A stretch of DNA of 22,748 nucleotides from a virus, in IMG/VR virus record IMGVR_UViG_3300034095_001665, positions 1 to 22,748 of that record, one strand, 5' to 3'. Shown piece by piece: positions 11,913-18,815 of the stretch (the stretch's first letter is position 1; the number at the start of each line of letters is the position of its first letter). A model generated the notes under the pieces. It was not told the origin of the DNA. It searched no databases and was given only the letters and a program-made list of their open reading frames with translations. A program made the position numbers and the translations under genes.

Positions 11913-12663
11913 CTTCTACGACCGCATCGACAGTCCGATGGACGCGGTTAAGACGATGGGCGACTGGATCGCACACTCCGGCATGTTTGGATGCGTGAAA
12001 CCTGAGCAGGGCTATGTCTTAGCTTTGGAATGCATCGCCAGCCGGATGACTCCGCTGAGCTGGAAGCGCGAGAATCATTTGATCAACGGCAACATCACCA
12101 TGAAGAGCGAATCGATGCTCTCTGGCCTGATGACCGCCGGTTGGGACATCGACTGGATTCAGTTCGACGCAATCGCGGCCATCGCCGACTTCTCGAAAGG
12201 CGTGAAGAAGGTCCGCGTGGCTTTCACCTCCGACGACGCGAAGCTGGCCGGATTGCTCCCCGCGAAGGCTGGCAGTGGATGGGCAAAGTTTCCCGCCGAA
12301 ATGCTCAGAGCGCGTGTCATCAGCAAGGCGACGCGCATGCTCGATCCGCGAATCACGCAAGGTCGCTACACGCCCGAGGAAGTGGCCGACTTCTCCAACC
12401 CTTCACCAGCACCCACCGTCACCGCTACGACGCGCCAGACGGTCAATGTGACGCCGGAACCAGCCTTCTCGCTCGTTGAGAAGTTGGAGCAGATCCTTGA
12501 GCCACATTCTGATATCGCCAACGCGTTCCTCATCAGCAAGAACCTCATCAAGGAAGGCCAAAACTTCCGCGATGTATCCACCAAGGTGGCCAACATGATC
12601 CTCGCTGATGCGAGTGGTTTCATTACCAAAGCAACCGCGTTCGCTAACCCGCCCACCGAATGA
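11866..12663 (+). CDS. recT: RecT-like single-strand annealing recombinase
   Basis: This is 265 residues. The RecT-type core is seen in KPEQGYVLALECIASRMTPL, then HLINGNITMKSESMLSGLMT (substrate-recognition region), and WAKFPAEMLRARVISKATRM followed by ITQGRYTPEEVADF. The C-terminal ~80 residues are a separate helical part. RecT proteins bind single strands left by a 5'-3' exonuclease and anneal them to complementary DNA. The gene overlaps the next by 4 bases (ATGA), and that gene encodes a RecE-type nuclease, which strongly supports the assignment. It acts in phage recombination and replication restart. Confidence 0.8.
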   Translation: MSSNQLATTQPPVSPDFYDRIDSPMDAVKTMGDWIAHSGMFGCVKPEQGYVLALECIASRMTPLSWKRENHLINGNITMKSESMLSGLMTAGWDIDWIQFDAIAAIADFSKGVKKVRVAFTSDDAKLAGLLPAKAGSGWAKFPAEMLRARVISKATRMLDPRITQGRYTPEEVADFSNPSPAPTVTATTRQTVNVTPEPAFSLVEKLEQILEPHSDIANAFLISKNLIKEGQNFRDVSTKVANMILADASGFITKATAFANPPTE

Positions 12664-13454
12664 GCATTCTCAATCAACACGTCAATCTCGACATGCCAGC
12701 GGCTCAGTATCACGCCGTTGACGCTCTCTCGAAGAGCATGATGAGCAAGATCCTCAAGTCCCCGGCGCACTATCGGGCCGCGCTGGAAGAGCATCAGGAG
12801 CCGACGAAGAGTATGCAGATGGGTACGGCGATTCACACCGCTGTCCTTGAACCGCAACTGTACTCGCAAGTCGTCGCTGTTGTTCCGCCGGACATCGACG
12901 GACGTACGAAGGAAGGCAAGCAGTGGAAGGAGCAGCACAAGAGCCGCATCCATCTGACGCACGCTGAAGACATCGATGTGCAAGGAGTGGCCAACTCTGT
13001 CCGTCGTCATCCCTTCTGGGACATCATTCATCTGCCGCATAGGATCGAGGCGAGTGTGTTCGCTCAGGACGAGGAAACCGGCATCGCTCTCAAGGCGCGT
13101 CCCGATCTGTGGATCGAAGGTCATACGCTCGTTGACATCAAAACGACCGACGACGCATCGCCCGAAGCGTTCCTGCGAACTATCGCATCATTCGGTTACC
13201 ACATTCAGGCCGCGCACTATCTGGAGATGACTGGCGCTGATAGCTTCATCTTTGTAGCGGTCGAGCGCAAAGCGCCATACGCCGTCGCAATCTACAAGTT
13301 GGATGCCGAATGGCTTCAGGCTGGCGCGAATCTGCGACGCAAAGCAATCTCGACGCTGCACGAATGCCGCGCACTGGACAGTTGGCCAGCCTATCCAACC
13401 GCTACGCAAACCCTTTCATGCCCTAAGTGGGTGCTGAATAAATCCGAAAACTAA
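12660..13454 (+). CDS. RecE-like/PD-(D/E)XK exonuclease
   Basis: This is 264 residues, coupled to recT. RecB-family nuclease residues appear in order: His59 in MQMGTAIHTAV, Glu130 in HRIEASVF, Asp149 in KARPDLW, Asp159-Ile-Lys161 in LVDIKTTDDA, and Gln183-x3-Tyr187 in HIQAAHYLEM. These match the active site of RecE C-terminal/DUF3799-type exonucleases, which resect double-stranded ends 5'-3' to feed the annealase. Length fits the stand-alone catalytic domain rather than full E. coli RecE. Confidence 0.85.
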   Translation: MSILNQHVNLDMPAAQYHAVDALSKSMMSKILKSPAHYRAALEEHQEPTKSMQMGTAIHTAVLEPQLYSQVVAVVPPDIDGRTKEGKQWKEQHKSRIHLTHAEDIDVQGVANSVRRHPFWDIIHLPHRIEASVFAQDEETGIALKARPDLWIEGHTLVDIKTTDDASPEAFLRTIASFGYHIQAAHYLEMTGADSFIFVAVERKAPYAVAIYKLDAEWLQAGANLRRKAISTLHECRALDSWPAYPTATQTLSCPKWVLNKSEN

Positions 13455-13468
13455 CCACCGAATAAATT

Positions 13469-13906
13469 ATGTTCCAAGTAAACCGCCGAGATGCTGGAGG
13501 CCGATACATCGATGCCGAAGGCGACTACACCGTCACTGTCGCCAAGGTCGAGGAAACCTTAGACGCCAAAGGCCGCGAGGTCTGTAAGGTTACGTTCAAG
13601 ACTGAAGATGGCGCATCCATCACTGACCGCTTTATCAATCAGGAGAATGTCTGGTTCCGCGTCAATCAGCTTGTCGCAGCGACGAAGCACAGTGTTCCCG
13701 ATGGAACCGAGTACGACTTCCTTGGGGTCAAGGGCAGTTACGCAGCGTTCCTCAAGTCGATGACTGGCTTGGAGCTGCTCATCACCGCTCGCTTTGAGGA
13801 GTATATGGTCAACGGCGAGACGAAGAAGACGCTCCGCATCAAGAACATGCGCGAGGTTCCGATTGCCGAGGTCGATGGCGACGATCTTGATCCGAAGCCG
13901 TTCTAA
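13469..13906 (+). CDS. Single-strand DNA-binding-like protein (DUF669 type)
   Basis: This is 145 residues with an OB-like beta domain: EGDYTVTVAKVEETLDAKGR, VCKVTFKTEDGASITDRFIN, and later LLITARFEEYMVNGETKKTL. It ends in an acidic tip, DGDDLDPKPF, strikingly like the SSB C-terminal tail that recruits partners (acidic residues then Pro-Phe). It follows the RecT/RecE pair by 14 bases, as DUF669 proteins often do. It probably coats or hands off single-stranded DNA. A second SSB-like protein is at 17867-18223. Confidence 0.7.
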   Translation: MFQVNRRDAGGRYIDAEGDYTVTVAKVEETLDAKGREVCKVTFKTEDGASITDRFINQENVWFRVNQLVAATKHSVPDGTEYDFLGVKGSYAAFLKSMTGLELLITARFEEYMVNGETKKTLRIKNMREVPIAEVDGDDLDPKPF

Positions 13907-13922
13907 AACGCATCACGGAGGG

Positions 13923-13945
13923 GAGCGTATTCCGAGATAACGCTC
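13923..13945. repeat. 6-bp hairpin after the SSB-like gene
   Basis: GAGCGT (13923-13928) and ACGCTC (13940-13945) are perfectly complementary around an 11-base loop, 17 bases past the SSB-like stop. No T tract follows. A weak mRNA-end or leader structure for the next operon is possible. Confidence 0.35.
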
Positions 13946-13978
13946 GAAACTAAGACCCAAGAATTAAAAAACGTATCT

Positions 13979-14134
13979 ATGAGCGACAGGATCAAAAGCT
14001 TAATTGATGGCGGTACCGGAGTGTACAGCATCAGTAAGAAAGAGGCTGGAGAAATCCACAAAGCTGCCAAGAAGATCAAAAACTACGAAGTCAGTTATTG
14101 GACAAGGAACCGTAAGAATAAGGAATCGAAATGA
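13979..14134 (+). CDS. Small basic protein heading the 14-16.5 kb gene chain
   Basis: This is 51 residues from ATG 13979; its stop overlaps the next ATG (ATGA, 14131-14134). It begins MSDRIKSLIDGGTGVYSISK, then has a Lys-rich helix (KEAGEIHKAAKKIKNYEVSY) and a basic end (WTRNRKNKESK). It fills the gap after the SSB-like gene and uses the same coupling as the genes that follow. DNA binding is suggested only by charge. Confidence 0.6.
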   Translation: MSDRIKSLIDGGTGVYSISKKEAGEIHKAAKKIKNYEVSYWTRNRKNKESK

Positions 14135-14481
14135 ACATCGAAGAAACTAAAGAATGCATCCGCGTGATGCAGGCATTTGTGGATGGTAAGGACCTAGAGG
14201 TCTTGGGTCCTGTTGGAAAATGGGAACCATTATATTTCCCTCGGTGGGGCTGGGACGACACAAAGTACCGCATCAAACCCACCTATGTCCTCCGCCCATG
14301 GACTGCGGATGAGGTTCCGCTGGGAATGCAGGCGAGGAATTGTGAATACCCCAAAACACGTTGGTTGATCGACCGCACATCTAGCGAAGAGAACAGAAAG
14401 GATTGGTGTGAAAAATACGAACATTCAATCGATGGTGGCAAAACATGGCTCCCGTGTGGAGTGATGGAGGAATCCAAATGA
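14131..14481 (+). CDS. Hypothetical phage protein, paralogue of 15240-15635
   Basis: This is 116 residues. Its first ~50 residues (ECIRVMQAFVDGKDLEVLGP, then WGWDDTKYRIKP) match the start of the gene at 15240 (NAANVMIAYANGKKVG, then WNWEQKEYFVIP): a VM-x-A helix, G-K, and a W-x-W-x5-Y-x-I-x-P strand pair. The C-terminal part contains an HSIDGGKTWLPCG hairpin. No activity can be assigned. It overlaps its neighbours by 4 bases on both sides. Confidence 0.65.
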   Translation: MNIEETKECIRVMQAFVDGKDLEVLGPVGKWEPLYFPRWGWDDTKYRIKPTYVLRPWTADEVPLGMQARNCEYPKTRWLIDRTSSEENRKDWCEKYEHSIDGGKTWLPCGVMEESK

Positions 14482-14720
14482 ACGATCATATTCCTGACGC
14501 CACGAAAATGATCAGCGACACCCCAAGAATGCAATCAGCACTCCTAGACGCTCCTGATGCTGGATTTGCCAATATCTGGAAGGTAGGTTGCGACATCGAA
14601 CGCGAACTCAACGCGGCCAATGAACGCATCAAGCGGCTGGACGAAACATTGGAAGCTGTTACCGATAAAATTGATAATGCGTGGGGAATCTACATGAAAT
14701 TTAAGGAGGCCAAGCCGTGA
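14478..14720 (+). CDS. Small coiled-coil phage protein (SDTPRM / RELNAANERIKRL family), copy 1
   Basis: This is 80 residues, with GGAGG at SD distance before ATG 14478. It contains KMISDTPRMQSALLDA, then the heptad segment IERELNAANERIKRLDETLE and a C-terminal FKEAKP. The SDTPR start and ERELNAANERI helix are widespread in small phage proteins of unknown role. It is one of four related copies in this chain. Its 3' end carries the 18-base repeat that serves as RBS and start for the next gene. Confidence 0.65.
   Translation: MNDHIPDATKMISDTPRMQSALLDAPDAGFANIWKVGCDIERELNAANERIKRLDETLEAVTDKIDNAWGIYMKFKEAKP
14703..14720 (+). promoter_or_regulatory. Repeated RBS/start junction AAGGAGG...GTGA, copy 1
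   Basis: AAGGAGGCCAAGCCGTGA encodes the KEAKP end and stop of the upstream gene, a perfect SD (AAGGAGG), and the GTG start of the next gene with 7-base spacing. It recurs exactly at 14990 and 15618. Confidence 0.8.
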
Positions 14721-15007
14721 GTGATACACCGAGGATGGACCTTGCGCTTCGTAAGGCACAGGAAGATTGCACTGAATCATATCTATTAACTGAAGGCCTG
14801 AAACTCGAACGCGAACTCAACGCCCTGACTAAGGAGCGCGACATCGAAAGCGAACGTGCGACGCATTATCGCGACAAGTGGCAATCCGCAGAAGCCCGCA
14901 TTAAGCGGCTGGAGGAGGCGGGCGATGGTCTATGTTGCGGAGGTGTTAACATGAGCTGGAACGATAGAGTTGATAACTGGCGCAAAGCCAAGGAGGCCAA
15001 GCCGTGA
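14717..15007 (+). CDS. Small coiled-coil phage protein (SDTPRM family), copy 2
   Basis: This is 96 residues with a GTG start inside the repeated junction. It opens MSDTPRMDLALRKAQEDCTE, followed by LKLERELNALTKERDIESER and AEARIKRLEEAGDGLCCGG, and ends KEAKP. Predicted to be mostly coiled coil with a short Cys-Cys-Gly turn. It is clearly paralogous to its neighbours. A scaffold or protein-interaction role is plausible; unknown experimentally. Confidence 0.65.
   Translation: MSDTPRMDLALRKAQEDCTESYLLTEGLKLERELNALTKERDIESERATHYRDKWQSAEARIKRLEEAGDGLCCGGVNMSWNDRVDNWRKAKEAKP
14990..15007 (+). promoter_or_regulatory. Repeated RBS/start junction, copy 2
   Basis: An exact copy of the 18-base junction at 14703, giving SD AAGGAGG and GTG start (15004) for the next gene while encoding KEAKP-stop of the previous one. 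Confidence 0.8.
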
Positions 15008-15243
15008 CAAATCAAAACAGCAAAAGCCTTTTCGATCAATTGGTCGAAGCTCAAAAGCGAATCATTGAGCTGGAAAACGAAGTGAACATGAAGCACACGC
15101 ATCATGTTGTTGTAAAACTTAAGAACGAACTGAACCAAGCAAACGACAGAATCAAAACGCTCACGGCAGCAGGAGACATCATGGAGCCGTACGCTACTGA
15201 ACAATCCGCTAAACTGTGGGCAAAAGCAAAGGAGACGAAATGA
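15004..15243 (+). CDS. Small coiled-coil phage protein, copy 3 (divergent)
   Basis: This is 79 residues from GTG 15004. Heptad-like segments are LFDQLVEAQKRIIELENEVN and VVVKLKNELNQANDRIKTLT, followed by AAGDIMEPYATEQ and KAKETK. The ELNQANDRIK core and the AAGD turn match copies 1 and 2, but the SDTPR opening is gone. The stop overlaps the next ATG, preceded by GGAGA. Confidence 0.65.
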   Translation: MTNQNSKSLFDQLVEAQKRIIELENEVNMKHTHHVVVKLKNELNQANDRIKTLTAAGDIMEPYATEQSAKLWAKAKETK

Positions 15244-15635
15244 CAAAACAAGAAGTGCTGAACGCTGCAAACGTGATGATTGCATACGCAAACGGAAAGA
15301 AGGTCGGAACTCGACCTACAAGATCAATGGAACCGTTGTTGGAAATTCTGTACGTCCCAACATGGAATTGGGAACAGAAGGAATACTTCGTGATTCCTGA
15401 CGATTGTTCCAAAGAACTGGAAAACGATGATCAATCCAAAGCGCACAAACTTACAGAAGAAGAACAACGAATCCTTTTCCTAGCGGAGTCTCCCGATTGC
15501 AACCATCCACGCGAACTCCGCGCAATCGCCTTTCAGGTGCGAAAACTGGAGGATCGGATCAAGCAACTCGAATCCGAGAACGATGCACTCCGCGCTGATC
15601 TGTTGCTGTGGGAGGAGAAGGAGGCCAAGCCGTGA
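15240..15635 (+). CDS. Hypothetical protein: 14131-type domain fused to a coiled coil
   Basis: This is 131 residues. Residues 1-55 are paralogous to the gene at 14131 (VMIAYANGKKVG, YVPTWNWEQKEYFVIP). The C-terminal half is a coiled coil (IAFQVRKLEDRIKQLESEND, then ALRADLLLWEEKEAKP) resembling the SDTPRM-family helices next door. It looks like a fusion of the two local families. It ends in the third exact junction repeat. Confidence 0.65.
   Translation: MTKQEVLNAANVMIAYANGKKVGTRPTRSMEPLLEILYVPTWNWEQKEYFVIPDDCSKELENDDQSKAHKLTEEEQRILFLAESPDCNHPRELRAIAFQVRKLEDRIKQLESENDALRADLLLWEEKEAKP
15618..15635 (+). promoter_or_regulatory. Repeated RBS/start junction, copy 3
   Basis: The third exact copy of AAGGAGGCCAAGCCGTGA, supplying SD and GTG start (15632) for the next gene and the KEAKP end of the previous one. 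Confidence 0.8.
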
Positions 15636-15835
15636 GCGCACCAATCAACGACGGGCCAGCGTTTCCAACACCAGTCGGAGTACAGCACAACGATGGCATG
15701 ACCCTGCGTGACTACTTCGCGGCGGCGGCGTTGCCAGTAGCGTGGAAAGTATACGAGTCTTGGGATGTTAATGCTATTTCCAAAGCCACCTATCAACTAG
15801 CCGACGCAATGCTCAAAGCGAGGGAGTGTAAATGA
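15632..15835 (+). CDS. Conserved small phage protein (GMTLRDYFAA type)
   Basis: This is 67 residues with a GTG start at the repeated junction. It contains DGPAFPTPVGVQHNDGMTLR followed by DYFAAAALPVA. The F-P-x-P ... G-M-T-L-R-D-Y-F-A-A pattern is very common in small phage proteins of unknown function. The C-terminus (KATYQLADAMLKARECK) is helical. GGGAG precedes the next ATG, which overlaps its stop. Confidence 0.75.
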   Translation: MSAPINDGPAFPTPVGVQHNDGMTLRDYFAAAALPVAWKVYESWDVNAISKATYQLADAMLKARECK

Positions 15836-16077
15836 GCGAAACCCCCATCTCGGACAGCACCGCTCACAACATAGCCGAGCTGGGTATGCTATGCAGGAGG
15901 TTGGAACGCGAACTCAACGCAGCCAATGAGCTGAATGAGAAGATCAATAGTCTTATAGAAGCAGGCAACGAACTCCGTGATTGTGCATCTCGTATCGGAA
16001 CAGTTGCGTCTGGAGAAGGTTCAGTAATTCGTCGTACTCAAGAAGCCATCCAAGCGTGGGACAAGGAGTCCAAATGA
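15832..16077 (+). CDS. Small coiled-coil phage protein (SETP/RELNAAN family), copy 4
   Basis: This is 81 residues. MSETPISDSTAHNIAELG, then the helix RRLERELNAANELNEKINSL and IEAGNELRDCASRIG. The ERELNAAN core is shared with copies 1 and 2 at both protein and DNA level. It is coupled at both ends by ATGA overlaps. Probably oligomeric; role unknown. Confidence 0.65.
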   Translation: MSETPISDSTAHNIAELGMLCRRLERELNAANELNEKINSLIEAGNELRDCASRIGTVASGEGSVIRRTQEAIQAWDKESK

Positions 16078-16271
16078 GAGACTGCGCCTTCATCTACGTA
16101 AACAAAACCAACGGCATGATCCGTGTTGACAGTATTGATACAGCTCGAAACGTGGATGGCAATCCAGAGTGGAAACACGTTAGCACGGTGAACCCTCACG
16201 TTGTTCTGGAACAAATCCTCCGAGCGACAATCAAAGACAGGAACCTAATCATCAAACACCTACTGACATGA
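16074..16271 (+). CDS. Hypothetical small protein
   Basis: This is 65 residues from ATG 16074, preceded by AAGGAG, overlapping both neighbours by 4 bases. It begins MRDCAFIYVNKTNGMIRVDS (beta-rich) and ends in a helix (VVLEQILRATIKDRNLIIKH). No family was recognised. Confidence 0.6.
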   Translation: MRDCAFIYVNKTNGMIRVDSIDTARNVDGNPEWKHVSTVNPHVVLEQILRATIKDRNLIIKHLLT

Positions 16272-16456
16272 AACACCTTCACGAACTACCTGAAGACGAC
16301 CGGCTGAGGAATGTGGCGCTCAAGGACATCGATGTCAGAATCCGCTGCCGTCACACCAAGATGACCCGCGATCCGCGTACTTGGAAGATCAAGGGCGATA
16401 CCTACAACCGCCTCGGCGACAACTGGAAGATCAACTTCGACTTCATCATTCAATGA
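16268..16456 (+). CDS. Hypothetical small protein, last of the coupled chain
   Basis: This is 62 residues, starting at ATG 16268 in an ATGA overlap. It is basic and beta-rich: LKDIDVRIRCRHTKMTRDPR, then TWKIKGDTYNRLGDNWKINF. Such Trp/Arg-rich sheets sometimes bind nucleic acid, but nothing specific is seen. A 64-base gap follows, so the chain ends here. Confidence 0.6.
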   Translation: MKHLHELPEDDRLRNVALKDIDVRIRCRHTKMTRDPRTWKIKGDTYNRLGDNWKINFDFIIQ

Positions 16457-16520
16457 CCTACTCACAAGCAGGCCAATCACGACCGACACCATTTACACCT
16501 GCGAATAAATATTTCCCCAC

Positions 16521-16712
16521 ATGAAGAAAACAGCCAAATACACAGTTATCACCATCGACTCGGCGCTCCACGAAGAGGTTCGCAAACATTGCGACGAGAA
16601 TGGTTTGAAGATCGGATTTTTCGCCAATCAAGCGTTAAGGAAGTTGCTGAACAAGAAGTGCGCCACGACGCAATCGAGCGCGCTTTCTACCGACAGTACA
16701 ACGAACGAATGA
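16521..16712 (+). CDS. Small ribbon-helix-helix-like protein
   Basis: This is 63 residues: a beta strand (KKTAKYTVITIDSALHEEVR) leading to helices (KHCDENGLKIGFFANQALRK, then LLNKK) and a polar tail. The strand-helix-helix order fits MetJ/Arc-type RHH proteins, which bind operators as dimers. It precedes the helicase operon, so autoregulation is plausible. Its start context, TCCCCACATGAA, is shared with queC. Confidence 0.55.
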   Translation: MKKTAKYTVITIDSALHEEVRKHCDENGLKIGFFANQALRKLLNKKCATTQSSALSTDSTTNE

Positions 16713-16789
16713 CGGCGAATCGCACCGTGTGGTGCGGACAACACCCTTCGCTCGCTATGAAGCAGTGGGCGGAGGGGCAAATTTCCTAA
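16709..16789 (+). CDS. 26-residue mini-cistron
   Basis: ATG 16709 overlaps the previous stop (ATGA), and the frame stops 4 bases before the helicase start. The peptide MTANRTVWCGQHPSLAMKQW plus EGQIS has a Cys and two Trp. It exactly fills the gap between two genes, and its overlap matches the local rule. It could be a leader peptide coupling helicase translation rather than a functional protein. Confidence 0.35.
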   Translation: MTANRTVWCGQHPSLAMKQWAEGQIS

Positions 16790-16793
16790 AATT

Positions 16794-17870
16794 ATGAATC
16801 TAAGAGAATACCAACAAAAAGCAGTAGAGTGGGCCAAAACTAGCGATGGACTGATCATCGCCCCCGCCGGTAGCGGTAAGACATGGATTGCCGCGAGCAT
16901 CATCAAGCATTACGCCACGCTGAATCCAACGTGGACGTTCGGATGGACAGCGCCAACGATTGAAACCTGCCAGCAAGGAAGAGTTTCCTTAAGGGTGGCT
17001 GGTGTGCCGGACGAGAAGGTGGATATCCGGTGTCCGCATGAATCTGTGGACTTCAGTAAGAAGCAGCTTCTGATCGTCGATGAGGCAAAAAGGAGCGCAG
17101 CGAAAGTCCTGAAAGGCATCATCGAGTCCTGTAACGGACTGCGTTATGGCTTCGACGCCACGCCGTGGGGCGACGATCCAGACCGGAACACGGTAACACG
17201 AACGCTCTTCCACAACCGCACCTACGAAATCAAGCGCAGCGACATTGGCGATTCATTGGCCGACGCTTACCTCGAAATCAGCCACGCCACGGACCTTAAC
17301 ATCCAGCAGAAGATCGACGACAACATCGACCGGCTCTTCAACACTCGCGTCAAGTACATGCGGATCAGGGAGGATGAACTCAAACGGATGTGCGCTTGGG
17401 AATCGATTGTCGATATCGGCATCTGCCAGAACCGCGAGCGCAACAACTACGCCATCAATTACGCGGTCGAACATCTCGACATGCAGACCCTCATCCTCAT
17501 TCCGCGCATCACGCTGGGCGAGGACTACGAGAAACGGATTCCGAATTCTCTGCTCGTTCATTCCAAGATTGCGAAGAAGCAGCGCAAAGCCGCGATGGAA
17601 GAATTCAAGGCTGGTAACCTGCGGACTATGATCGCCACAAGCTTGGCCGACGAAGGATTGGATCTGCCCAACGTCGAACTGCTCATCATGGTCAGCGGCG
17701 GTCGGTCGTCGCAGAAGACTATCCAACGAGCGAGTCGGGCATTGCGGAAAACAGAAACCAAGAACTGCGCGACAATCGTAGATTTCTCTGACAAATTCCA
17801 TCCCATCGGAGCGTTCCATGCTAAGAAGCGCATGACCTGCTACCGTGAACTAGGTTGTATTTTCCAATGA
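16794..17870 (+). CDS. SF2 DEAD/DEAH-like helicase (DEAK variant)
   Basis: This is 358 residues. Walker A, APAGSGKT, is at 23-30; motif II reads VDEAK at about 95-99 instead of DEAH/DEAD; motif III-like FDATPWGDD is at 120-128; motif VI-like QRASRALRKTETK is near 310-322. Between lie RecA-fold helices including the LVHSKIAKKQRKAAMEEFKA segment typical of domain 2. SF2 enzymes of this kind translocate on or unwind nucleic acids with ATP. The start uses an AAAATT leader, and the stop overlaps the SSB-like gene, suggesting joint work at replication or recombination forks. Confidence 0.8.
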   Translation: MNLREYQQKAVEWAKTSDGLIIAPAGSGKTWIAASIIKHYATLNPTWTFGWTAPTIETCQQGRVSLRVAGVPDEKVDIRCPHESVDFSKKQLLIVDEAKRSAAKVLKGIIESCNGLRYGFDATPWGDDPDRNTVTRTLFHNRTYEIKRSDIGDSLADAYLEISHATDLNIQQKIDDNIDRLFNTRVKYMRIREDELKRMCAWESIVDIGICQNRERNNYAINYAVEHLDMQTLILIPRITLGEDYEKRIPNSLLVHSKIAKKQRKAAMEEFKAGNLRTMIATSLADEGLDLPNVELLIMVSGGRSSQKTIQRASRALRKTETKNCATIVDFSDKFHPIGAFHAKKRMTCYRELGCIFQ

Positions 17871-18223
17871 GTGTATCCACGACAGCAAACGAAACATCCA
17901 CGCCCACCGAGAACGTAGTCTATCTGATCGGCGAACTGCGCGGCATAAGTCGGCAAACCGAAACCAAAACCGGCTCGCTCATGGTGCGCCGCGTTATATC
18001 AATCGCCCGTCATTGGACTGACAACGAAGGGCGCTTCCACGAAGACTTCGATGAGTTCGAGCTGTCCTCATGGGGACAAGTTGCAGAGAAGATCATCGAG
18101 ATTCAGAACGGCGCTCTGGTGCGCGTAAAAGGCCGTGTGAAGGTCGAGAAGTGGAGCGAGGGCGGAGACACGAAATCAGCGGTTCGAATCGCTGCCGAGC
18201 AGGTTACTATTTTGTGTTACTAA
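17867..18223 (+). CDS. ssb: OB-fold single-strand DNA-binding protein
   Basis: This is 118 residues from ATG 17867, coupled to the helicase. An SSB-type OB fold is seen: VVYLIGELRGISRQTETKTG, MVRRVISIARHW, FDEFELSSWGQVAEKIIEI, NGALVRVKGRVKVEKWSE and VRIAAEQVTILCY. It lacks the usual Gly/Pro linker and acidic D-x-x-P-F tip, so partner recruitment may fall to the other SSB-like protein (13469-13906), which has such a tip. Role: coating single-stranded DNA at phage forks. Confidence 0.7.
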   Translation: MSVSTTANETSTPTENVVYLIGELRGISRQTETKTGSLMVRRVISIARHWTDNEGRFHEDFDEFELSSWGQVAEKIIEIQNGALVRVKGRVKVEKWSEGGDTKSAVRIAAEQVTILCY

Positions 18224-18231
18224 AAATAGTA
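18205..18231. repeat. 9-bp AT-rich hairpin at the ssb-queC junction
   Basis: TACTATTTT (18205-18213) and AAAATAGTA (18223-18231) pair perfectly around a 9-base loop that contains part of the ssb stop codon. No T tract follows. It could be an operator or a structure limiting read-through into queC; not a recognised preQ1 riboswitch. Confidence 0.5.
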
Positions 18232-18254
18232 TTGAGCGAATGAAAAATCCCCAC

Positions 18255-18815
18255 ATGAACAAAAAAATTATCCATCTCCTATCTGGCGGACTCGACAGCG
18301 TAACGATGATGTACGACCTATTAAATCAGGGGCATCAACTGCATGCGCTGATGTTCGATTACAAGCAGCGTCACAGCCAAGAATTGCTGTGCGCCAAGTA
18401 TCATGCAAAGCTTGCTGGAGTAGTCTTCACTGTTGTGGATCTTCCTCCGCTTGGTGGACTTACCGAGCAATCGTGGGTTGTCCCGAATCGCAACGCCATC
18501 TTCCTCAGCGTTGCCGTCAACTTCGCTTGTGAGTCTGGATCTGACACCGTGACGATTGGATGCAACAAAGACGATGAAGAGCAATTCCCAGACTGTCGGC
18601 GTGGATTCATTGACGCTATGCAAAAGACAGTCAACGAATCCGGCTACAGCGTCGAAATATGCGCTCCGTACATCGACAAGCGCAAATGGGAGATTGCCGG
18701 AATCGCCAGAGACATGGGCATCAACGGCTCAAACATCTGGACTTGCTACAACGGAGGATTGAAACCCTGCGGAGTCTGTCCCGCTTGCTTGAAGCTCAAC
18801 GATTCCGGCTTATGA
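18255..18815 (+). CDS. queC: QueC, 7-cyano-7-deazaguanine (preQ0) synthase
   Basis: This is 186 residues from ATG 18255; the in-frame ATG at 18240 is possible, but 18255 has the TCCCCACATGAA context also found at 16521. SGGLDS at 10-15 is the PP-loop ATP site. VVPNRNAIFLSVAV and TIGCNKDDEEQFPDCR are diagnostic QueC segments. A zinc site is formed by four Cys in IWTCYNGGLKPCGVCPACL. QueC converts carboxy-deazaguanine to preQ0 with ATP and ammonia. In phages this feeds deazaguanine insertion into DNA. Its stop overlaps the DpdA-like gene, making that use likely. Confidence 0.9.
   Translation: MNKKIIHLLSGGLDSVTMMYDLLNQGHQLHALMFDYKQRHSQELLCAKYHAKLAGVVFTVVDLPPLGGLTEQSWVVPNRNAIFLSVAVNFACESGSDTVTIGCNKDDEEQFPDCRRGFIDAMQKTVNESGYSVEICAPYIDKRKWEIAGIARDMGINGSNIWTCYNGGLKPCGVCPACLKLNDSGL

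Noticed and set aside
12366-13124. 252-codon open frame on the minus strand across the recT-recE junction
   Set aside because: It is antisense to two well-supported genes, has no recognisable motifs, and long antisense frames are common in this codon usage.
17253-17819. 188-codon minus-strand frame within the helicase gene
   Set aside because: Antisense shadow of a gene with clear helicase motifs; no start signal or family.
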